From the NCBI GenBank assembly GCA_040388605.1, contig JAZKBN010000003.1, forward strand, positions 20,023 through 84,022: 64,000 nucleotides of DNA. Direction: 5' to 3'. Shown here in pieces: positions 9,323-19,023 of the stretch. The notes beneath the pieces are model-generated. The model ran no database searches and had not been told where the DNA came from. It was given only the letters and a program-made list of their open reading frames with translations. This stretch comes from JAZKBN01 sp040388605. Its GTDB lineage: Bacteria > Bacteroidota > Bacteroidia > Cytophagales > Flexibacteraceae. Made by a program: the position numbers and the translations under genes. How positions within the stretch are numbered: the first letter of the stretch is position 1; every line of letters begins with the position of its first letter.

Positions 9323-10066
9323 ATGCGCGCATTTTCCCAAATCCCGAATATGCTAACCTTGGGCAACCTGCTCAGCGGTGTAACGGGTATTTTAATGGTT
9401 ACACAGGGAAATATTATGGCCGCTTGGTGGTGCTCTTTAATTGCAGCCGTCTGCGATTTTTTTGATGGTTTTCTTGCCCGCAAGCTTAATGTGCAGGGTC
9501 CTATGGGCCGCGAGCTTGATTCCCTTGCGGATGGCGTTACATTCGGTGTTTTACCCGGTATTTTGGTGTTTGCACTTGCTGCAGCAGATCTTTACCCGGC
9601 CGAAACTTTAAACCAAAGCTTACATATTGCGGTTAACTGCTTAAACCCGGCGTGGCTGGCTTTATTTATTCCTGCGTTCAGTGTTTACCGTTTGGCTGTA
9701 TTTAATATAGATACAAGGCAGACAGATCACTTTATCGGCGTACCGACTCCTGCTTGCGGCCTCTTCTTTTGCTCACTGCCATTTGCTTTAGCTGCGGAAA
9801 ACAATATGAACGGCCTGCTTTCGCGCCTTGTGGCTAACCCTGCCATATTGTTAAGCACAGCTATTTTCTTCAGCCTGATGCTGGTTGCGCCGCTGCCGCT
9901 CATAGCCTTAAAATTTAAGAATTTTGCTTTAGCCGGTAACCAATGGAGATACGGACTGATTCTTACAGGTATTGTTTTACCTGCAATATTTGGCCCGGTA
10001 GGAATTCCGATGGTTATACTGGCTTACATACTTCTGTCAATATCCGCTAAAATAATCTCAAAATAG
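9323..10066 (+). CDS. pssA: CDP-diacylglycerol-serine O-phosphatidyltransferase
   Basis: This inner-membrane CDP-alcohol phosphatidyltransferase probably makes phosphatidylserine from CDP-diacylglycerol and serine, feeding phosphatidylethanolamine synthesis. The diagnostic motif DxxDGxxARxxxxxGxxGxxxDxxxD is complete in CDFFDGFLARKLNVQGPMG followed by RELDSLAD. Several hydrophobic helices surround it (LIAAVCDFF, AGNQWRYGLILTGIVLPAIFG, MVILAYILLSI). The opening IPNMLTLGNLLSGVTGI is typical of PssA rather than PgsA. I choose the ATG at 9323 (247 residues); the TTG at 9296 overlaps the promoter region. purS follows after 10 bases. Confidence 0.85.
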   Translation: MRAFSQIPNMLTLGNLLSGVTGILMVTQGNIMAAWWCSLIAAVCDFFDGFLARKLNVQGPMGRELDSLADGVTFGVLPGILVFALAAADLYPAETLNQSLHIAVNCLNPAWLALFIPAFSVYRLAVFNIDTRQTDHFIGVPTPACGLFFCSLPFALAAENNMNGLLSRLVANPAILLSTAIFFSLMLVAPLPLIALKFKNFALAGNQWRYGLILTGIVLPAIFGPVGIPMVILAYILLSISAKIISK

Positions 10067-10076
10067 CATTTAACAC

Positions 10077-10325
10077 ATGAAATATACCGCTGAAATAGAC
10101 GTTATGCCGTTGAAAGAAATTCTTGACCCGCAGGGAAAAGCAGTGGCAATGGGTTTAAGAAACCTGGGCATTGCAGGCGCCGGCGAGGTAAGGGTTGGCA
10201 GGCATATAACATTAAGCCTTGAAGCAGGCAGCGAAAGCGAGGCTCTTACACAGGCAAATGAAGCATGCAGGCTGCTGCTGGCAAATGCCATTACAGAACA
10301 GTTTACTGTAAGCATTCACAGCTGA
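10077..10325 (+). CDS. purS: Phosphoribosylformylglycinamidine synthase subunit PurS
   Basis: At 82 residues this is a full-length PurS, the small subunit that bridges PurL and PurQ in the ATP- and glutamine-dependent FGAM synthase step of purine synthesis. It shows the family pattern: an N-terminal beta strand (KYTAEIDVMP), the conserved LDPQGKAVAMGLRNLG, the VRVGRHITLSLEA hairpin, and the C-terminal CRLLLANAITEQFTVSI. No purL or purQ is present here, so the gene is split from its partners. It is probably cotranscribed with pssA. Confidence 0.9.
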   Translation: MKYTAEIDVMPLKEILDPQGKAVAMGLRNLGIAGAGEVRVGRHITLSLEAGSESEALTQANEACRLLLANAITEQFTVSIHS

Positions 10326-10331
10326 TTTAGT

Positions 10332-10339
10332 TATATTTG
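10332..10339 (+). promoter_or_regulatory. Candidate -7 element of porU
   Basis: TATATTTG matches TAnnTTTG and lies about 83 bases before the porU ATG, in the purS-porU gap. No clear -33 TTG is visible. Confidence 0.4.
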
Positions 10340-10422
10340 TAAAACAGGGCCTTAAAAGGGTTCATTAAAGGGGTTATATTAAAACACTTTTACATTTTAG
10401 CTTACCAACAAAACCCAACCTT

Positions 10423-13400
10423 ATGTTTTACAACAGTTTAAATAGGTTTTCGAATCTCTGCCGGTTTGTAATACCTGCTTTTTTATCCTTCGGGAGCATA
10501 ATTGCTTATGCCGGGGAAGGTAATGTGAAACTTAATTGGTCGGCGCCCGGGAGTATTGGGCTGCCAACCAAAAAAGTGAGCATACTGCCTTGTAAAGATT
10601 GCGATAACACGCATGAAAACAGCTTCTTACCCCAATATTTTATTTATTTCGACGGAAAGGAAGTAATATCATTTAACTTCACTAAAACAACCTGGTCAGG
10701 CTTAAGCGCTGCAGAACTTAAAGCTGTGGATACTTCTGCAATTTCGGCAAACCCCGTTGCCGAAGTAATGGCCGGTACCGCCCGTGGCCAGGCCATGAGC
10801 AAGGTTGCAATTACCCCACTGCGCAAATACAAGGGCAGGTATCAGAAGCTTTCTGCTTTCAGCTATAAAACCATTGAGGCTGAAAAGCCTGGCAATACAG
10901 GTTCGGCCGCCTCTTCAAAACGCACAGCGGCAACAGACCTGTTTAAGACCTCCTCTGTTTTAGCATCAGGCAAATGGTATAAAATTGCCTGCCCATCTGA
11001 CCGCGGCATATTTAAAATTGATTACGCTTTGCTGAACAGCATGGGCCTGAATCCCGCGGGTACTGACCCCAGGAAACTGCGTGTTTTTGGCAACGGCGCA
11101 CAAATGCTGCCGCAACTGAACCTTACCCTGCGGCCTGACGACCTTGTTGAAACCCCGCTTTATGTAAGCGGAGAAGAAGACGGAGTTTTTAATACCCAGG
11201 ATTTTGCACTTTTTTATTCCCCGGGCAGCATAACTTACTCTTATGACCCAACCAACAAAATGCTTGTACATAAGCAGAACATCTATTCAGATTCTGCTTA
11301 TTACTTTATTACAATAGGTACAGATAACGGCCTGCGCATTCAGACAGATGCAGCTTATCCCGCCCAATCTGCAGTAAGGTATAATACCTTTGATAACAGC
11401 AAACTACATGAGCGTGAGCTGCTTAACGCCCTGAAATCAGGACAGAAGTGGTATGGTGAAATACTTGATTTTGTATCGGCAACTGATATTACGCTTGATT
11501 TCCCGAACCTTGTTCCCAACACCCCAATAAAAGTTCATTTCAGCGGCATGAATGCCGGCCAAAACCAAGGCGGATTCGGGCAGGATGTGTATAACATTTT
11601 CAGTACTAAACTCAACGGTAACCCGTTTTATGATCTTTTGGTGCCGGCGGTTTACCAGGGCGACTACTCCCCTTTCGGAGCAAATACTGAAAAATTTGCA
11701 GTGTGGGCCCCGGGCTTTCCAGCAGGAACAACCAAGTTGGTCACAAGCATTGGTTACGACAGGAAAGGCCTTGCACAGGCAGCAGGCTACATAGATTATC
11801 TTGAAATTACAGCAAAATGCAGCCTTGCCCTTGCCGGCAGCCAAACCAATTTCAGGGCCTTTGAAAGTACACAGCGCAGCCAAAGCGGCTACGATGTTAC
11901 AGCTCCTGAGTCTGCAATGATTTGGGATGTTTCTAACCCTTTACGTCCGTTCCGTAAAGCCGTTACAAAGGCTAACGGTGTACATTCTTTTGATGCCTCA
12001 GGAGATACCCTGCGCGAATTCACAGTTTTTAACGGCAGCGATTTCCCGGTACCAACATATATAAAGCAGGTAGCCAATCAAAACCTGCATGCACTTACAG
12101 ATCTTGATTTGCTTATTGTAACTCCTGCCCAATTTTATGACCAGGCTAAAAGGCTGGCAAGCTACAGAACTGAACACGACCAGCTGAAAACAGAGGTGCT
12201 CACCACCGAGCAGATTTATAATGAGTTTTCTTCAGGCGCACAGGATGCAATTGCCATAAGAACCGTTGCCCGCATGCTTTACGGACGCGGGTCGACCAAC
12301 AAAATAAAATACATGCTCCTTTTTGGCGATTGCTCTTACGACTATAAGCATCGTATAACCGGCAACACCAATATGGTTCCTACCTGGGAATCACCGGAAA
12401 GCATGAGCCAAATAGACAGCTATTGCTCCGACGACTTTTTTGCCTTTATGGACATTAACGAAGGCCGTTTCGGTTCTGCAGATTTCGATTTGATGGATAT
12501 TGGTATAGGCAGGCTGCCTGTATCTACCCTTGAGCAGGCAACCCAGGTAACAGATAAATTGTTAGGTTATGCTTCTGAAAACACATTCGGCCGCTGGCGT
12601 AACAAAACCGTTTTTGTGGCCGACGACGGTAACTATTACCTGCACCAAAGCTGTGCCGACCAGGTGTCTAACGAGCTTGAAGCTCTTAACCCTGATTATA
12701 CCCCTGTAAAAATATACCTTGGCGCTTATAACCGCGTTGCCGGCGCAGGTGGCTACACTTCACCTGATTGCCGCAGGGCGCTGAACCTTGCTATTGAAGA
12801 AGGTTGCCTGATGGTTAATTTCAGCGGCCACGGCAGCGAGGTACAATGGACCGACGAACGTATATTCGATACCGAGCTTATTCACTCACTTACAAATAAA
12901 GATCGCCTTTCACTTTTCGTAACCGCTACCTGTGATTTCGGGCGTTGCGATGACCCGGGCCGCATTTCCGGTTCAGAAGCTCTTGTTTTACAGGTTGGCG
13001 GCGGCGGCATTGGTTCAGTAACCACAAGCCGTCCGGTTTATGCAGATAATAACCTGACCCTGAATAAGGCATTTACAAAACAGGCCTTCTTAAGAATTAA
13101 CGGAGAATACCAACGCCTGGGCGAAATTTTCAGGGTTGGGAAAAATGCAAGCATTGCACGTTCAAGCGGCGCAGGCAACAGGGGCTTTATATTACTTACA
13201 GACCCCAGCCTGAAGCTCAATTATGCTGAAGATAAAGTTGTATTAACCTCTATTAACGGCAAACCCGGCAACAGGGTAAAAACAATTATTGATTCAACAT
13301 ATATACCCGACTTAGATACTACTATTTATACAAGTCGTTCAGTACCTGAGTACGATACTTTGCGTGGTCTTGACCGTGTAACATTAACCGGTGAAGTTCG

Positions 13401-14388
13401 CAACCAGGCCGATGCCTTGCTGAACAATTTTAACGGCACAGTAAACACAACAGTTTATGATGTGCAAAGCCGCATAACCTCAACGGAGGCGGGTCGTACC
13501 TCAAGCTCATTCCTTGAATATAAAAATGTGCTTTACAACGGTATAGCAACCGTGACCAATGGCAAATTCACCTTATCGTTTATAGTTCCAAGGGATATTA
13601 CTTATGATTACGGCAAAGGCAAAATAAGCTTTTACGCCATGAACAATACCAAAACCGATGATGCTGCCGGCGAATACAATGAAATTGTAATTGGCGGAAG
13701 CAACGACCAGGCAGGTACCGATAATCAACCGCCTCTTATAAAACTGTTTATGAACGATACCTCGTTTATTAACGGCGGAATTACCGATGCCAATCCTTAT
13801 TTCCTGGCTATGCTATCTGACGATAACGGCATAAATGTAAGTACTACCGGTATTGGCCATGAGATGTCGGCAATTGTTGATGGCAATACAGAGGGAAAAT
13901 TGGTTTTAAATCAATATTATACCTCTGAATCAAATGATTACCGGAAAGGGAGCGTTTACTATCACATGCTGAATTTAGAGGAAGGTCCGCATGAGATCAG
14001 CTTTAAGGCGTGGGATACATATAATAACAGCAGCACTGCATCTATTAACTTTATAGTTGCAAAAGGCGCTTTGCTTGCGCTGGACCAAATCTTTAATTAC
14101 CCCAATCCTTTCAGCGATTATACAGATTTCAGCATTGCTCATAATTTTGCCGGAAAAGATTTAACGGCCTCCGTAGAGGTATTCGATGCATCGGGCAGGC
14201 AGATAACCATTATGAGCGCGCATTACGATGAAGCACCTGCACGTCTTAACGGTGACGATTTTCGTTGGAATACCAACGACGGAGGTAATAAAGATATGTC
14301 GCCGGGCGTATATATGTTCAGGGTAACGCTGCAAACCAAATCGGGTCAAACAGCCCGCAAAGCAAAACAGATGGTACTGATTCGTTAA
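10423..14388 (+). CDS. porU: Type IX secretion system sortase PorU
   Basis: PorU is the cell-surface sortase of the T9SS: it removes the C-terminal sorting domain from cargo and helps attach it to the outer membrane. The 1321-residue protein has a signal peptide (PAFLSFGSIIAYAG), a long N-terminal beta-rich domain, then a gingipain-like C25 protease domain. The catalytic pair is visible: His803 in FSGHGSEVQW and Cys837 in TATCDFGRCDD. The C-terminus (FNYPNPFSDYTDFSI ... GVYMFRVTLQTKSG) is an Ig/CTD-like domain usual in PorU. porV follows after about 110 bases, the common porU-porV order in Bacteroidota. The nearby 1693- and 1107-residue secreted proteins carry sorting domains that this enzyme would process. 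Confidence 0.93.
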   Translation: MFYNSLNRFSNLCRFVIPAFLSFGSIIAYAGEGNVKLNWSAPGSIGLPTKKVSILPCKDCDNTHENSFLPQYFIYFDGKEVISFNFTKTTWSGLSAAELKAVDTSAISANPVAEVMAGTARGQAMSKVAITPLRKYKGRYQKLSAFSYKTIEAEKPGNTGSAASSKRTAATDLFKTSSVLASGKWYKIACPSDRGIFKIDYALLNSMGLNPAGTDPRKLRVFGNGAQMLPQLNLTLRPDDLVETPLYVSGEEDGVFNTQDFALFYSPGSITYSYDPTNKMLVHKQNIYSDSAYYFITIGTDNGLRIQTDAAYPAQSAVRYNTFDNSKLHERELLNALKSGQKWYGEILDFVSATDITLDFPNLVPNTPIKVHFSGMNAGQNQGGFGQDVYNIFSTKLNGNPFYDLLVPAVYQGDYSPFGANTEKFAVWAPGFPAGTTKLVTSIGYDRKGLAQAAGYIDYLEITAKCSLALAGSQTNFRAFESTQRSQSGYDVTAPESAMIWDVSNPLRPFRKAVTKANGVHSFDASGDTLREFTVFNGSDFPVPTYIKQVANQNLHALTDLDLLIVTPAQFYDQAKRLASYRTEHDQLKTEVLTTEQIYNEFSSGAQDAIAIRTVARMLYGRGSTNKIKYMLLFGDCSYDYKHRITGNTNMVPTWESPESMSQIDSYCSDDFFAFMDINEGRFGSADFDLMDIGIGRLPVSTLEQATQVTDKLLGYASENTFGRWRNKTVFVADDGNYYLHQSCADQVSNELEALNPDYTPVKIYLGAYNRVAGAGGYTSPDCRRALNLAIEEGCLMVNFSGHGSEVQWTDERIFDTELIHSLTNKDRLSLFVTATCDFGRCDDPGRISGSEALVLQVGGGGIGSVTTSRPVYADNNLTLNKAFTKQAFLRINGEYQRLGEIFRVGKNASIARSSGAGNRGFILLTDPSLKLNYAEDKVVLTSINGKPGNRVKTIIDSTYIPDLDTTIYTSRSVPEYDTLRGLDRVTLTGEVRNQADALLNNFNGTVNTTVYDVQSRITSTEAGRTSSSFLEYKNVLYNGIATVTNGKFTLSFIVPRDITYDYGKGKISFYAMNNTKTDDAAGEYNEIVIGGSNDQAGTDNQPPLIKLFMNDTSFINGGITDANPYFLAMLSDDNGINVSTTGIGHEMSAIVDGNTEGKLVLNQYYTSESNDYRKGSVYYHMLNLEEGPHEISFKAWDTYNNSSTASINFIVAKGALLALDQIFNYPNPFSDYTDFSIAHNFAGKDLTASVEVFDASGRQITIMSAHYDEAPARLNGDDFRWNTNDGGNKDMSPGVYMFRVTLQTKSGQTARKAKQMVLIR

Positions 14389-14468
14389 TTTCATTTGATA
14401 TTTTTCCGTTCCGGAACTCCCCTGTTGAATACAGGCCGGCCAAGCGGATATTAATAAAACATTTATTC

Positions 14469-14476
14469 TATATTTG
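14469..14476 (+). promoter_or_regulatory. Candidate -7 element of porV
   Basis: TATATTTG matches TAnnTTTG and lies 21 bases before the ATG at 14498. It overlaps the TTG at 14474, which argues against that TTG as the start codon. Confidence 0.4.
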
Positions 14477-14497
14477 CCCCACCCATTGAAATCATAT

Positions 14498-15694
14498 ATG
14501 TCGAATAAAGCAGGGTTTACAGGCCTCGCGGTCATTGTTTTTAGTGTTCTGTCTATAGTTACTGCCCGTGCTCAACAGTACAGCTTTAACGGATCTGACT
14601 ATAACAAAACCATTATTACAGCGGTTCCTTTTCTCACCATTACCCCCGATGCCCGCTCAGCAGGCATGGGCGACGCAGGTGTTGCCATTACCCCGGATGC
14701 AAACGCCGCATGGTGGAATGCCGGTAAAAGCTGTTTCCTTGAAAAGAAAATGGGCTTTGCCATTAGCTATACCCCTTGGCTCCGCAGCCTGGGTGTGAAC
14801 GATATTTTCCTTTTTAACGGTAGCGGGTATTACAAGTTTGTGCACGAAGATGCACTTTCTGTAAACTTTACCTATTTCAACCTGGGCTCCATTACTTTTA
14901 CCGACCAGGTTGGATCTAAAATTATGGACTTTAACCCCAACGAAAACGCCATTATGGTAGGCTACAGCCGCCGTTTGAGCGATAATTTCGGGCTTGGTGT
15001 TAACGGCAGGTTCATACACTCAAACCTTTCAGGCTCTATTACCAACGGGGGCTCTGCCAACATTGGTACAAACTCCCGCCCTGCCAACTCGGCATCGGTA
15101 GATGTGGGTGCATATTACACCCGCGAAATATCGGTAAACGGCAGCCCGGCAGATTTATCCTTCGGCCTGAATATGAGCAATATAGGCCCTAAAGTTTCTT
15201 ACTCTGACCAAAACCGCCGCGATTTTATTCCTACCAACCTTAAAGTAGGCGGCGCGCTAACCATGGAGCTTGACCAATACAACAAGCTTACCTTTACCGT
15301 TGATGCAAACAAATTGCTTGTTCCCACCCCAAGCGTTGATTCAAGCGGAACTCCGGTATCAACACAGGATGTCAGCTTTGTATCGGGCATGGTGAAATCG
15401 CTGTACGATGCACCGGGCGGAGGATCTGAAAAATTACAGGAAATTATTATTGCCTCGGGCCTTGAATATTGGTACGACCAGATACTTGCTGTTCGCGGCG
15501 GGTATTTCTACGAAGCACAAAACAAGGGTAACCGCCGTTACTTTACTGCCGGTGTAGGCCTTCGTTACCAACAATTCGGGATAGACTTTGCATACCTGAT
15601 CCCGGTGCAAACCAACAACCCGCTCAGCGATACTTTCCGTTTTACCCTGCACTTTGATTTGGATACGCCTAAAGAAGAGAGCGTAAAAAACTAA
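14498..15694 (+). CDS. porV: Type IX secretion system outer-membrane protein PorV (LptO)
   Basis: PorV is a FadL-like outer-membrane beta barrel that takes cargo from the Sov/SprA translocon and hands it to the PorU sortase. The 398-residue protein has a signal peptide ending in VTARAQQ. The PorV hallmark block FLTITPDARSAGMGDAGVA lies just after the mature N-terminus, followed by DANAAWWNAGK, and alternating strands run to the C-terminus. I choose the ATG at 14498, 8 codons after the first possible TTG. A hairpin terminator follows. The pairing with porU supports the call. Confidence 0.92.
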   Translation: MSNKAGFTGLAVIVFSVLSIVTARAQQYSFNGSDYNKTIITAVPFLTITPDARSAGMGDAGVAITPDANAAWWNAGKSCFLEKKMGFAISYTPWLRSLGVNDIFLFNGSGYYKFVHEDALSVNFTYFNLGSITFTDQVGSKIMDFNPNENAIMVGYSRRLSDNFGLGVNGRFIHSNLSGSITNGGSANIGTNSRPANSASVDVGAYYTREISVNGSPADLSFGLNMSNIGPKVSYSDQNRRDFIPTNLKVGGALTMELDQYNKLTFTVDANKLLVPTPSVDSSGTPVSTQDVSFVSGMVKSLYDAPGGGSEKLQEIIIASGLEYWYDQILAVRGGYFYEAQNKGNRRYFTAGVGLRYQQFGIDFAYLIPVQTNNPLSDTFRFTLHFDLDTPKEESVKN

Positions 15695-15712
15695 GACCCG
15701 TAAGAACATATT

Positions 15713-15748
15713 AAAAGAGGCGCATTCCCTAAGGTTTGCGCCTCTTTT
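15713..15748. terminator. Bidirectional terminator between porV and the FadN-type gene
   Basis: A 12-bp perfect stem (15713-15724 with 15737-15748) and 12-nt loop lies between convergent genes. The outer ends of the arms are A4 and T4, so it can work both ways. Confidence 0.8.
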
Positions 15749-15769
15749 GCTTTTCAGCAAGGCAACAAT

Positions 15770-18178
15770 CTAATTCCTTAAAGGCTTGCCTGTATTCAAG
15801 GTATGCTGAATACGCTCCAAAGTTTTGCGTTCGCCGCAAAGCGATAAAAAGGCATCGCGTTCCAAATCAAGCAGGTATTGCTCGCTTACTTCCTGGGGGC
15901 GGCTTAAGTCTCCGCCGCAAAGTATGTATGCCAGCTTGTTGGCAATAAGCATATCGTGATCAGATATATAGTTGCCATTGCGCATGCCGTAAATACCCAC
16001 TTTTAAAAGCGCAAGGCCGGCCCTGCCGGGTACCCTGATATTATTTCGCAATACCGGGTGCGAATAGCCGGACGCTGCAAGCTCAATTGCTTTTTGTTTG
16101 GCATCTGAAATAAGCCTGTTACTGCCCACAGTAACACCATCGCCGCGACGCAGTATATTCATATCAAACGCTTCGTAAGCCGAAGTGCTTACCTTGGCCA
16201 TTGCAATATTCATAAAGGCCGTTTGAAGCAGGTTGTATTCAGCATCACCGGGATGCCAGGCATCGCTCAGGCGTGCCGCTGTTTCCTTAGTACCTCCGCC
16301 GGATGGTATAAGCCCTACACCGGTTTCCACGAGCCCTATATAGGTTTCTGCGCCTGCCTGAACGGCATCGGCATGCAGGGTTATTTCACAGCCTCCGCCA
16401 AGGCTCAGGCCATGCGGGGCAACAACAACGGGAACCGAGGAATACCTGACCCGCATCATGGTTTGCTGAAATTGCCTGATCATGAGGTCCAGCTCATCGA
16501 ATTCCTGCTCGGCAGCGAACATGAGCACGAGTGCCAGGTTGGCTCCTGCAGAAAAGTTGACACCCTCATTACCAATTACTAAGCCTGAATATTGCTTTTC
16601 GGCAATTTCAATGGCCTTGTTAATACCGGCTATAACTTCGCCGCCCATAGTATTCATTTTTGAATGAAACTCAAGGTTCAGAATGCCATCGCCAATATCG
16701 AACAGGCTTGCACCGCTGTTACCCCAAACTTTAAATTGGCTGCGGTAGTTATCAAGTATTACAATTCCATCCTGACCGGGCAGCGGCAAATAGGTTTTGC
16801 TGTTAATATCATAGAGGAATTTTTTACCGCCATCGGTTTTATAAAAGCTTTTTGCGCCGGCTGCCTGCATTTCGTACACCCATTCGGCCGGTTTTCGGTT
16901 TTCGCTTTCTGCAAGTCTTATACCCTGCTCCAGGCCAATTGCATCCCAGGTCTCAAAAATGCCTATATCCCAGCCAAAGCCAGCCGATATAGCGCCATCT
17001 ATTTTGTAAACAGAGTCAGCTATTTCCGGAATTCTTTGGCTTGCGTAAGAGAATAAGCCGGCAAACATTTTCCGGTAAAACTCCCCTGCCGAATCTTTAC
17101 CCGCAAGCAGGACTTTAAAACGATCTGCTAAGCGCTCTATGGTTTTGGTTTGTTCAAGCGTTGCAAACTTTTGGGCTTTACCTGGACCGTATTCTAAAGT
17201 TTGCAGGTTAAGGCTAAGAATTTGGCGGCTGCCGTCAGGTCCGTTTACTTTCCTGTAAAAGCCTTGTCCTTTTTTCTCACCTGTCCGGCCCGCATCCAGC
17301 ATTTTTTGCAGGTATTCAGGCCTTTTAAAAACATCTTTACGTTCATCTGAATCAAGGCTTTGCAGGAAATTATCAGTTACCTTAGCCAGGGTATCGAGCC
17401 CTACCACATCAGAAGTTCTGAATGTGGCAGATTTTGGGTGACCTATTACCGGGCCCGTAAGCTTATCCACATCATCAATACTCAGGTTCAGCTCCTGCAT
17501 CAGTTGCAGGGTCTCCATAATACTGAAAACGCCTATACGGTTAGCAATAAAGCCGGGGGTGTCTTTAGCTTCTACTGTAACCTTACCCAATTGCCTGTCG
17601 CCGAAATGAAGGAGAAAAGCAATTAATTCATGGTCGGTTGCAGGGCCGGGTATAATTTCAAGCAGCTTTAAGTAACGCGGCGGATTAAAAAAGTGCGTGC
17701 CGCAAAAGTTCCTGTTAAAGTCTTCGCTACGGCCCTCGGCCATCAGGTGAATGGGTATGCCGCTGGTATTGCTGCTGATTATACTGCCCGGCCTGCGCAG
17801 GCTGTCCACCTGAGCAAAAAGGCCTCTCTTTATCTCCAGGTTTTCGGTAACCACCTCCAATACCCAATCGGCATCTTTAATTTCCGGAAGGTTATCGGTA
17901 AAATTCCCGGTTGTGATGCGCTGCACAAATGAAGTATGGTAAACCGGGTTCGGGCTAAGCTTCAGGGCCGAAGCCAAAGCAGAGTTTACAATTCTGTTGC
18001 GCTGCTCAGGACTCTTATATTCAATGCCTTGTAAGGTTTCTTCGGGGCTTGGTTTGGCTGCAATATCAAGGAGCAGCACTTTATAGCCGCAACCGGCAAA
18101 ATGTAAGGCAATCTGGCTGCCCATTACGCCAGAGCCCAGTACGGCAACTTTGTTAATAATTCTTTTGGCAGATTTCAT
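15770..18178 (-). CDS. 3-hydroxyacyl-CoA dehydrogenase/enoyl-CoA hydratase fusion (FadN type)
   Basis: This 802-residue cytoplasmic protein catalyses two beta-oxidation steps, enoyl-CoA hydration and NAD-dependent 3-hydroxyacyl-CoA oxidation. The dehydrogenase comes first: Rossmann motif VLGSGVMGSQIALHFAG near residues 13-29, the catalytic region SNTSGIPIHLMA and GTHFFNPP, and the C-terminal dehydrogenase part with DVVGLDTL. The hydratase domain follows from about residue 480, with the oxyanion-hole stretch LSLGGGCEITLHAD and VETGVGLIPSGGGTKE. This order matches Bacillus FadN and is the reverse of FadB/FadJ. No thiolase or acyl-CoA dehydrogenase is adjacent. Hydratase activity is likely; the exact chain-length preference cannot be read. 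Confidence 0.88.
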   Translation of the reverse strand: MKSAKRIINKVAVLGSGVMGSQIALHFAGCGYKVLLLDIAAKPSPEETLQGIEYKSPEQRNRIVNSALASALKLSPNPVYHTSFVQRITTGNFTDNLPEIKDADWVLEVVTENLEIKRGLFAQVDSLRRPGSIISSNTSGIPIHLMAEGRSEDFNRNFCGTHFFNPPRYLKLLEIIPGPATDHELIAFLLHFGDRQLGKVTVEAKDTPGFIANRIGVFSIMETLQLMQELNLSIDDVDKLTGPVIGHPKSATFRTSDVVGLDTLAKVTDNFLQSLDSDERKDVFKRPEYLQKMLDAGRTGEKKGQGFYRKVNGPDGSRQILSLNLQTLEYGPGKAQKFATLEQTKTIERLADRFKVLLAGKDSAGEFYRKMFAGLFSYASQRIPEIADSVYKIDGAISAGFGWDIGIFETWDAIGLEQGIRLAESENRKPAEWVYEMQAAGAKSFYKTDGGKKFLYDINSKTYLPLPGQDGIVILDNYRSQFKVWGNSGASLFDIGDGILNLEFHSKMNTMGGEVIAGINKAIEIAEKQYSGLVIGNEGVNFSAGANLALVLMFAAEQEFDELDLMIRQFQQTMMRVRYSSVPVVVAPHGLSLGGGCEITLHADAVQAGAETYIGLVETGVGLIPSGGGTKETAARLSDAWHPGDAEYNLLQTAFMNIAMAKVSTSAYEAFDMNILRRGDGVTVGSNRLISDAKQKAIELAASGYSHPVLRNNIRVPGRAGLALLKVGIYGMRNGNYISDHDMLIANKLAYILCGGDLSRPQEVSEQYLLDLERDAFLSLCGERKTLERIQHTLNTGKPLRN

Positions 18179-18348
18179 CTCAGAATTTCAGCGCGCAGCA
18201 TGGGTTTTATACTACAGGCATTGGGGTAAATATGGGTAATTAAGAATGTATGCATTCCCGGCCTTAAATATAAGGGTTCTGCCGTTTGCCTAACCTTATT
18301 TATTAATTGCCGGTAAAGCTTCTGTAAACTTTGTTGGCTCTTGTTTAT

Positions 18349-18356
18349 TACCTTTG
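18349..18356 (+). promoter_or_regulatory. Candidate -7 element upstream of the cytochrome c membrane protein
   Basis: TACCTTTG lies 21 bases before the ATG at 18378. The TTG at 18354 falls within this element, so it is unlikely to be the start codon. Confidence 0.4.
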
Positions 18357-18377
18357 GCAAAACAAATAAAACAATAT

Positions 18378-19010
18378 ATGGCTACAGGCATACTACATAC
18401 TCACATTACCGCAGTTATTATTTTTCTTTTACTTTTCTCTTTCAAAACAACGGTACTTTTATTGGGGAATTACACTTTCCTCGATTTACTCAGGCGCAGG
18501 ACAAAGGTTATCGAAATGATATTCGGTACTTTAATTCTGCTTTCAGGGGGTTACCTGCTTTTTAAAGGCGGTCACCCGGCCAATTGGCTGATGGTTAAAT
18601 TTGTTTTGGTACTTATACTTATTCCTGCCGGTATTTTCGCGCTCAGGAAAGGAAATAAGGGGCTGGCAATTGTATCGTTGCTGGGTTTTATCTACATTTT
18701 CGGGGTGTCAGAAACGCGCAGCCTTACTCTGTCTAAACCCAAATACGGAACTTCGGAGGTTAAGGGAGATAAAAGGTTTGAACGCGCTCAGGCTATATAT
18801 AACGTAGAATGCGTTCGCTGCCACGGTACTTACGGAAATGAAATGAGCTTAGGTGCTAAAGACCTCACTATAAGCAAAATATCAGAAGAATCTGCCAGGG
18901 TGATTATTGCGGAAGGAAAAGGTGTTATGCCTGCGTTTAAAGAAAAGCTCACAAACGACGAAATGGATATTTTAGCTGCTTACCTGCAAACTTTTAAAGA
19001 CAGGAACTAA
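18378..19010 (+). CDS. Membrane protein with SirB2-like helices and a cytochrome c domain
   Basis: The 210-residue protein has two parts. Residues 1-110 contain four predicted membrane helices resembling the SirB family (HTHITAVIIFLLLF, TLILLSGGYLLFKGG, WLMVKFVLVLILIPAG, LAIVSLLGFIYIFGV). Residues 130-210 form a class I cytochrome c domain outside the membrane, with one heme-binding motif CVRCH (Cys145, Cys148, His149) and a likely axial methionine in GKGVMPAFKEKL. It is probably an anchored electron carrier on the periplasmic face; its partner oxidoreductase is not in view. I choose the ATG at 18378. A bidirectional terminator follows. Confidence 0.8.
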   Translation: MATGILHTHITAVIIFLLLFSFKTTVLLLGNYTFLDLLRRRTKVIEMIFGTLILLSGGYLLFKGGHPANWLMVKFVLVLILIPAGIFALRKGNKGLAIVSLLGFIYIFGVSETRSLTLSKPKYGTSEVKGDKRFERAQAIYNVECVRCHGTYGNEMSLGAKDLTISKISEESARVIIAEGKGVMPAFKEKLTNDEMDILAAYLQTFKDRN

Positions 19011-19023
19011 GCGCAGAAATCTC

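Noticed and set aside
14474..14497. TTG at 14474 as the PorV start
   Set aside because: It overlaps the -7 element, and the ATG at 14498 gives a normal signal peptide.
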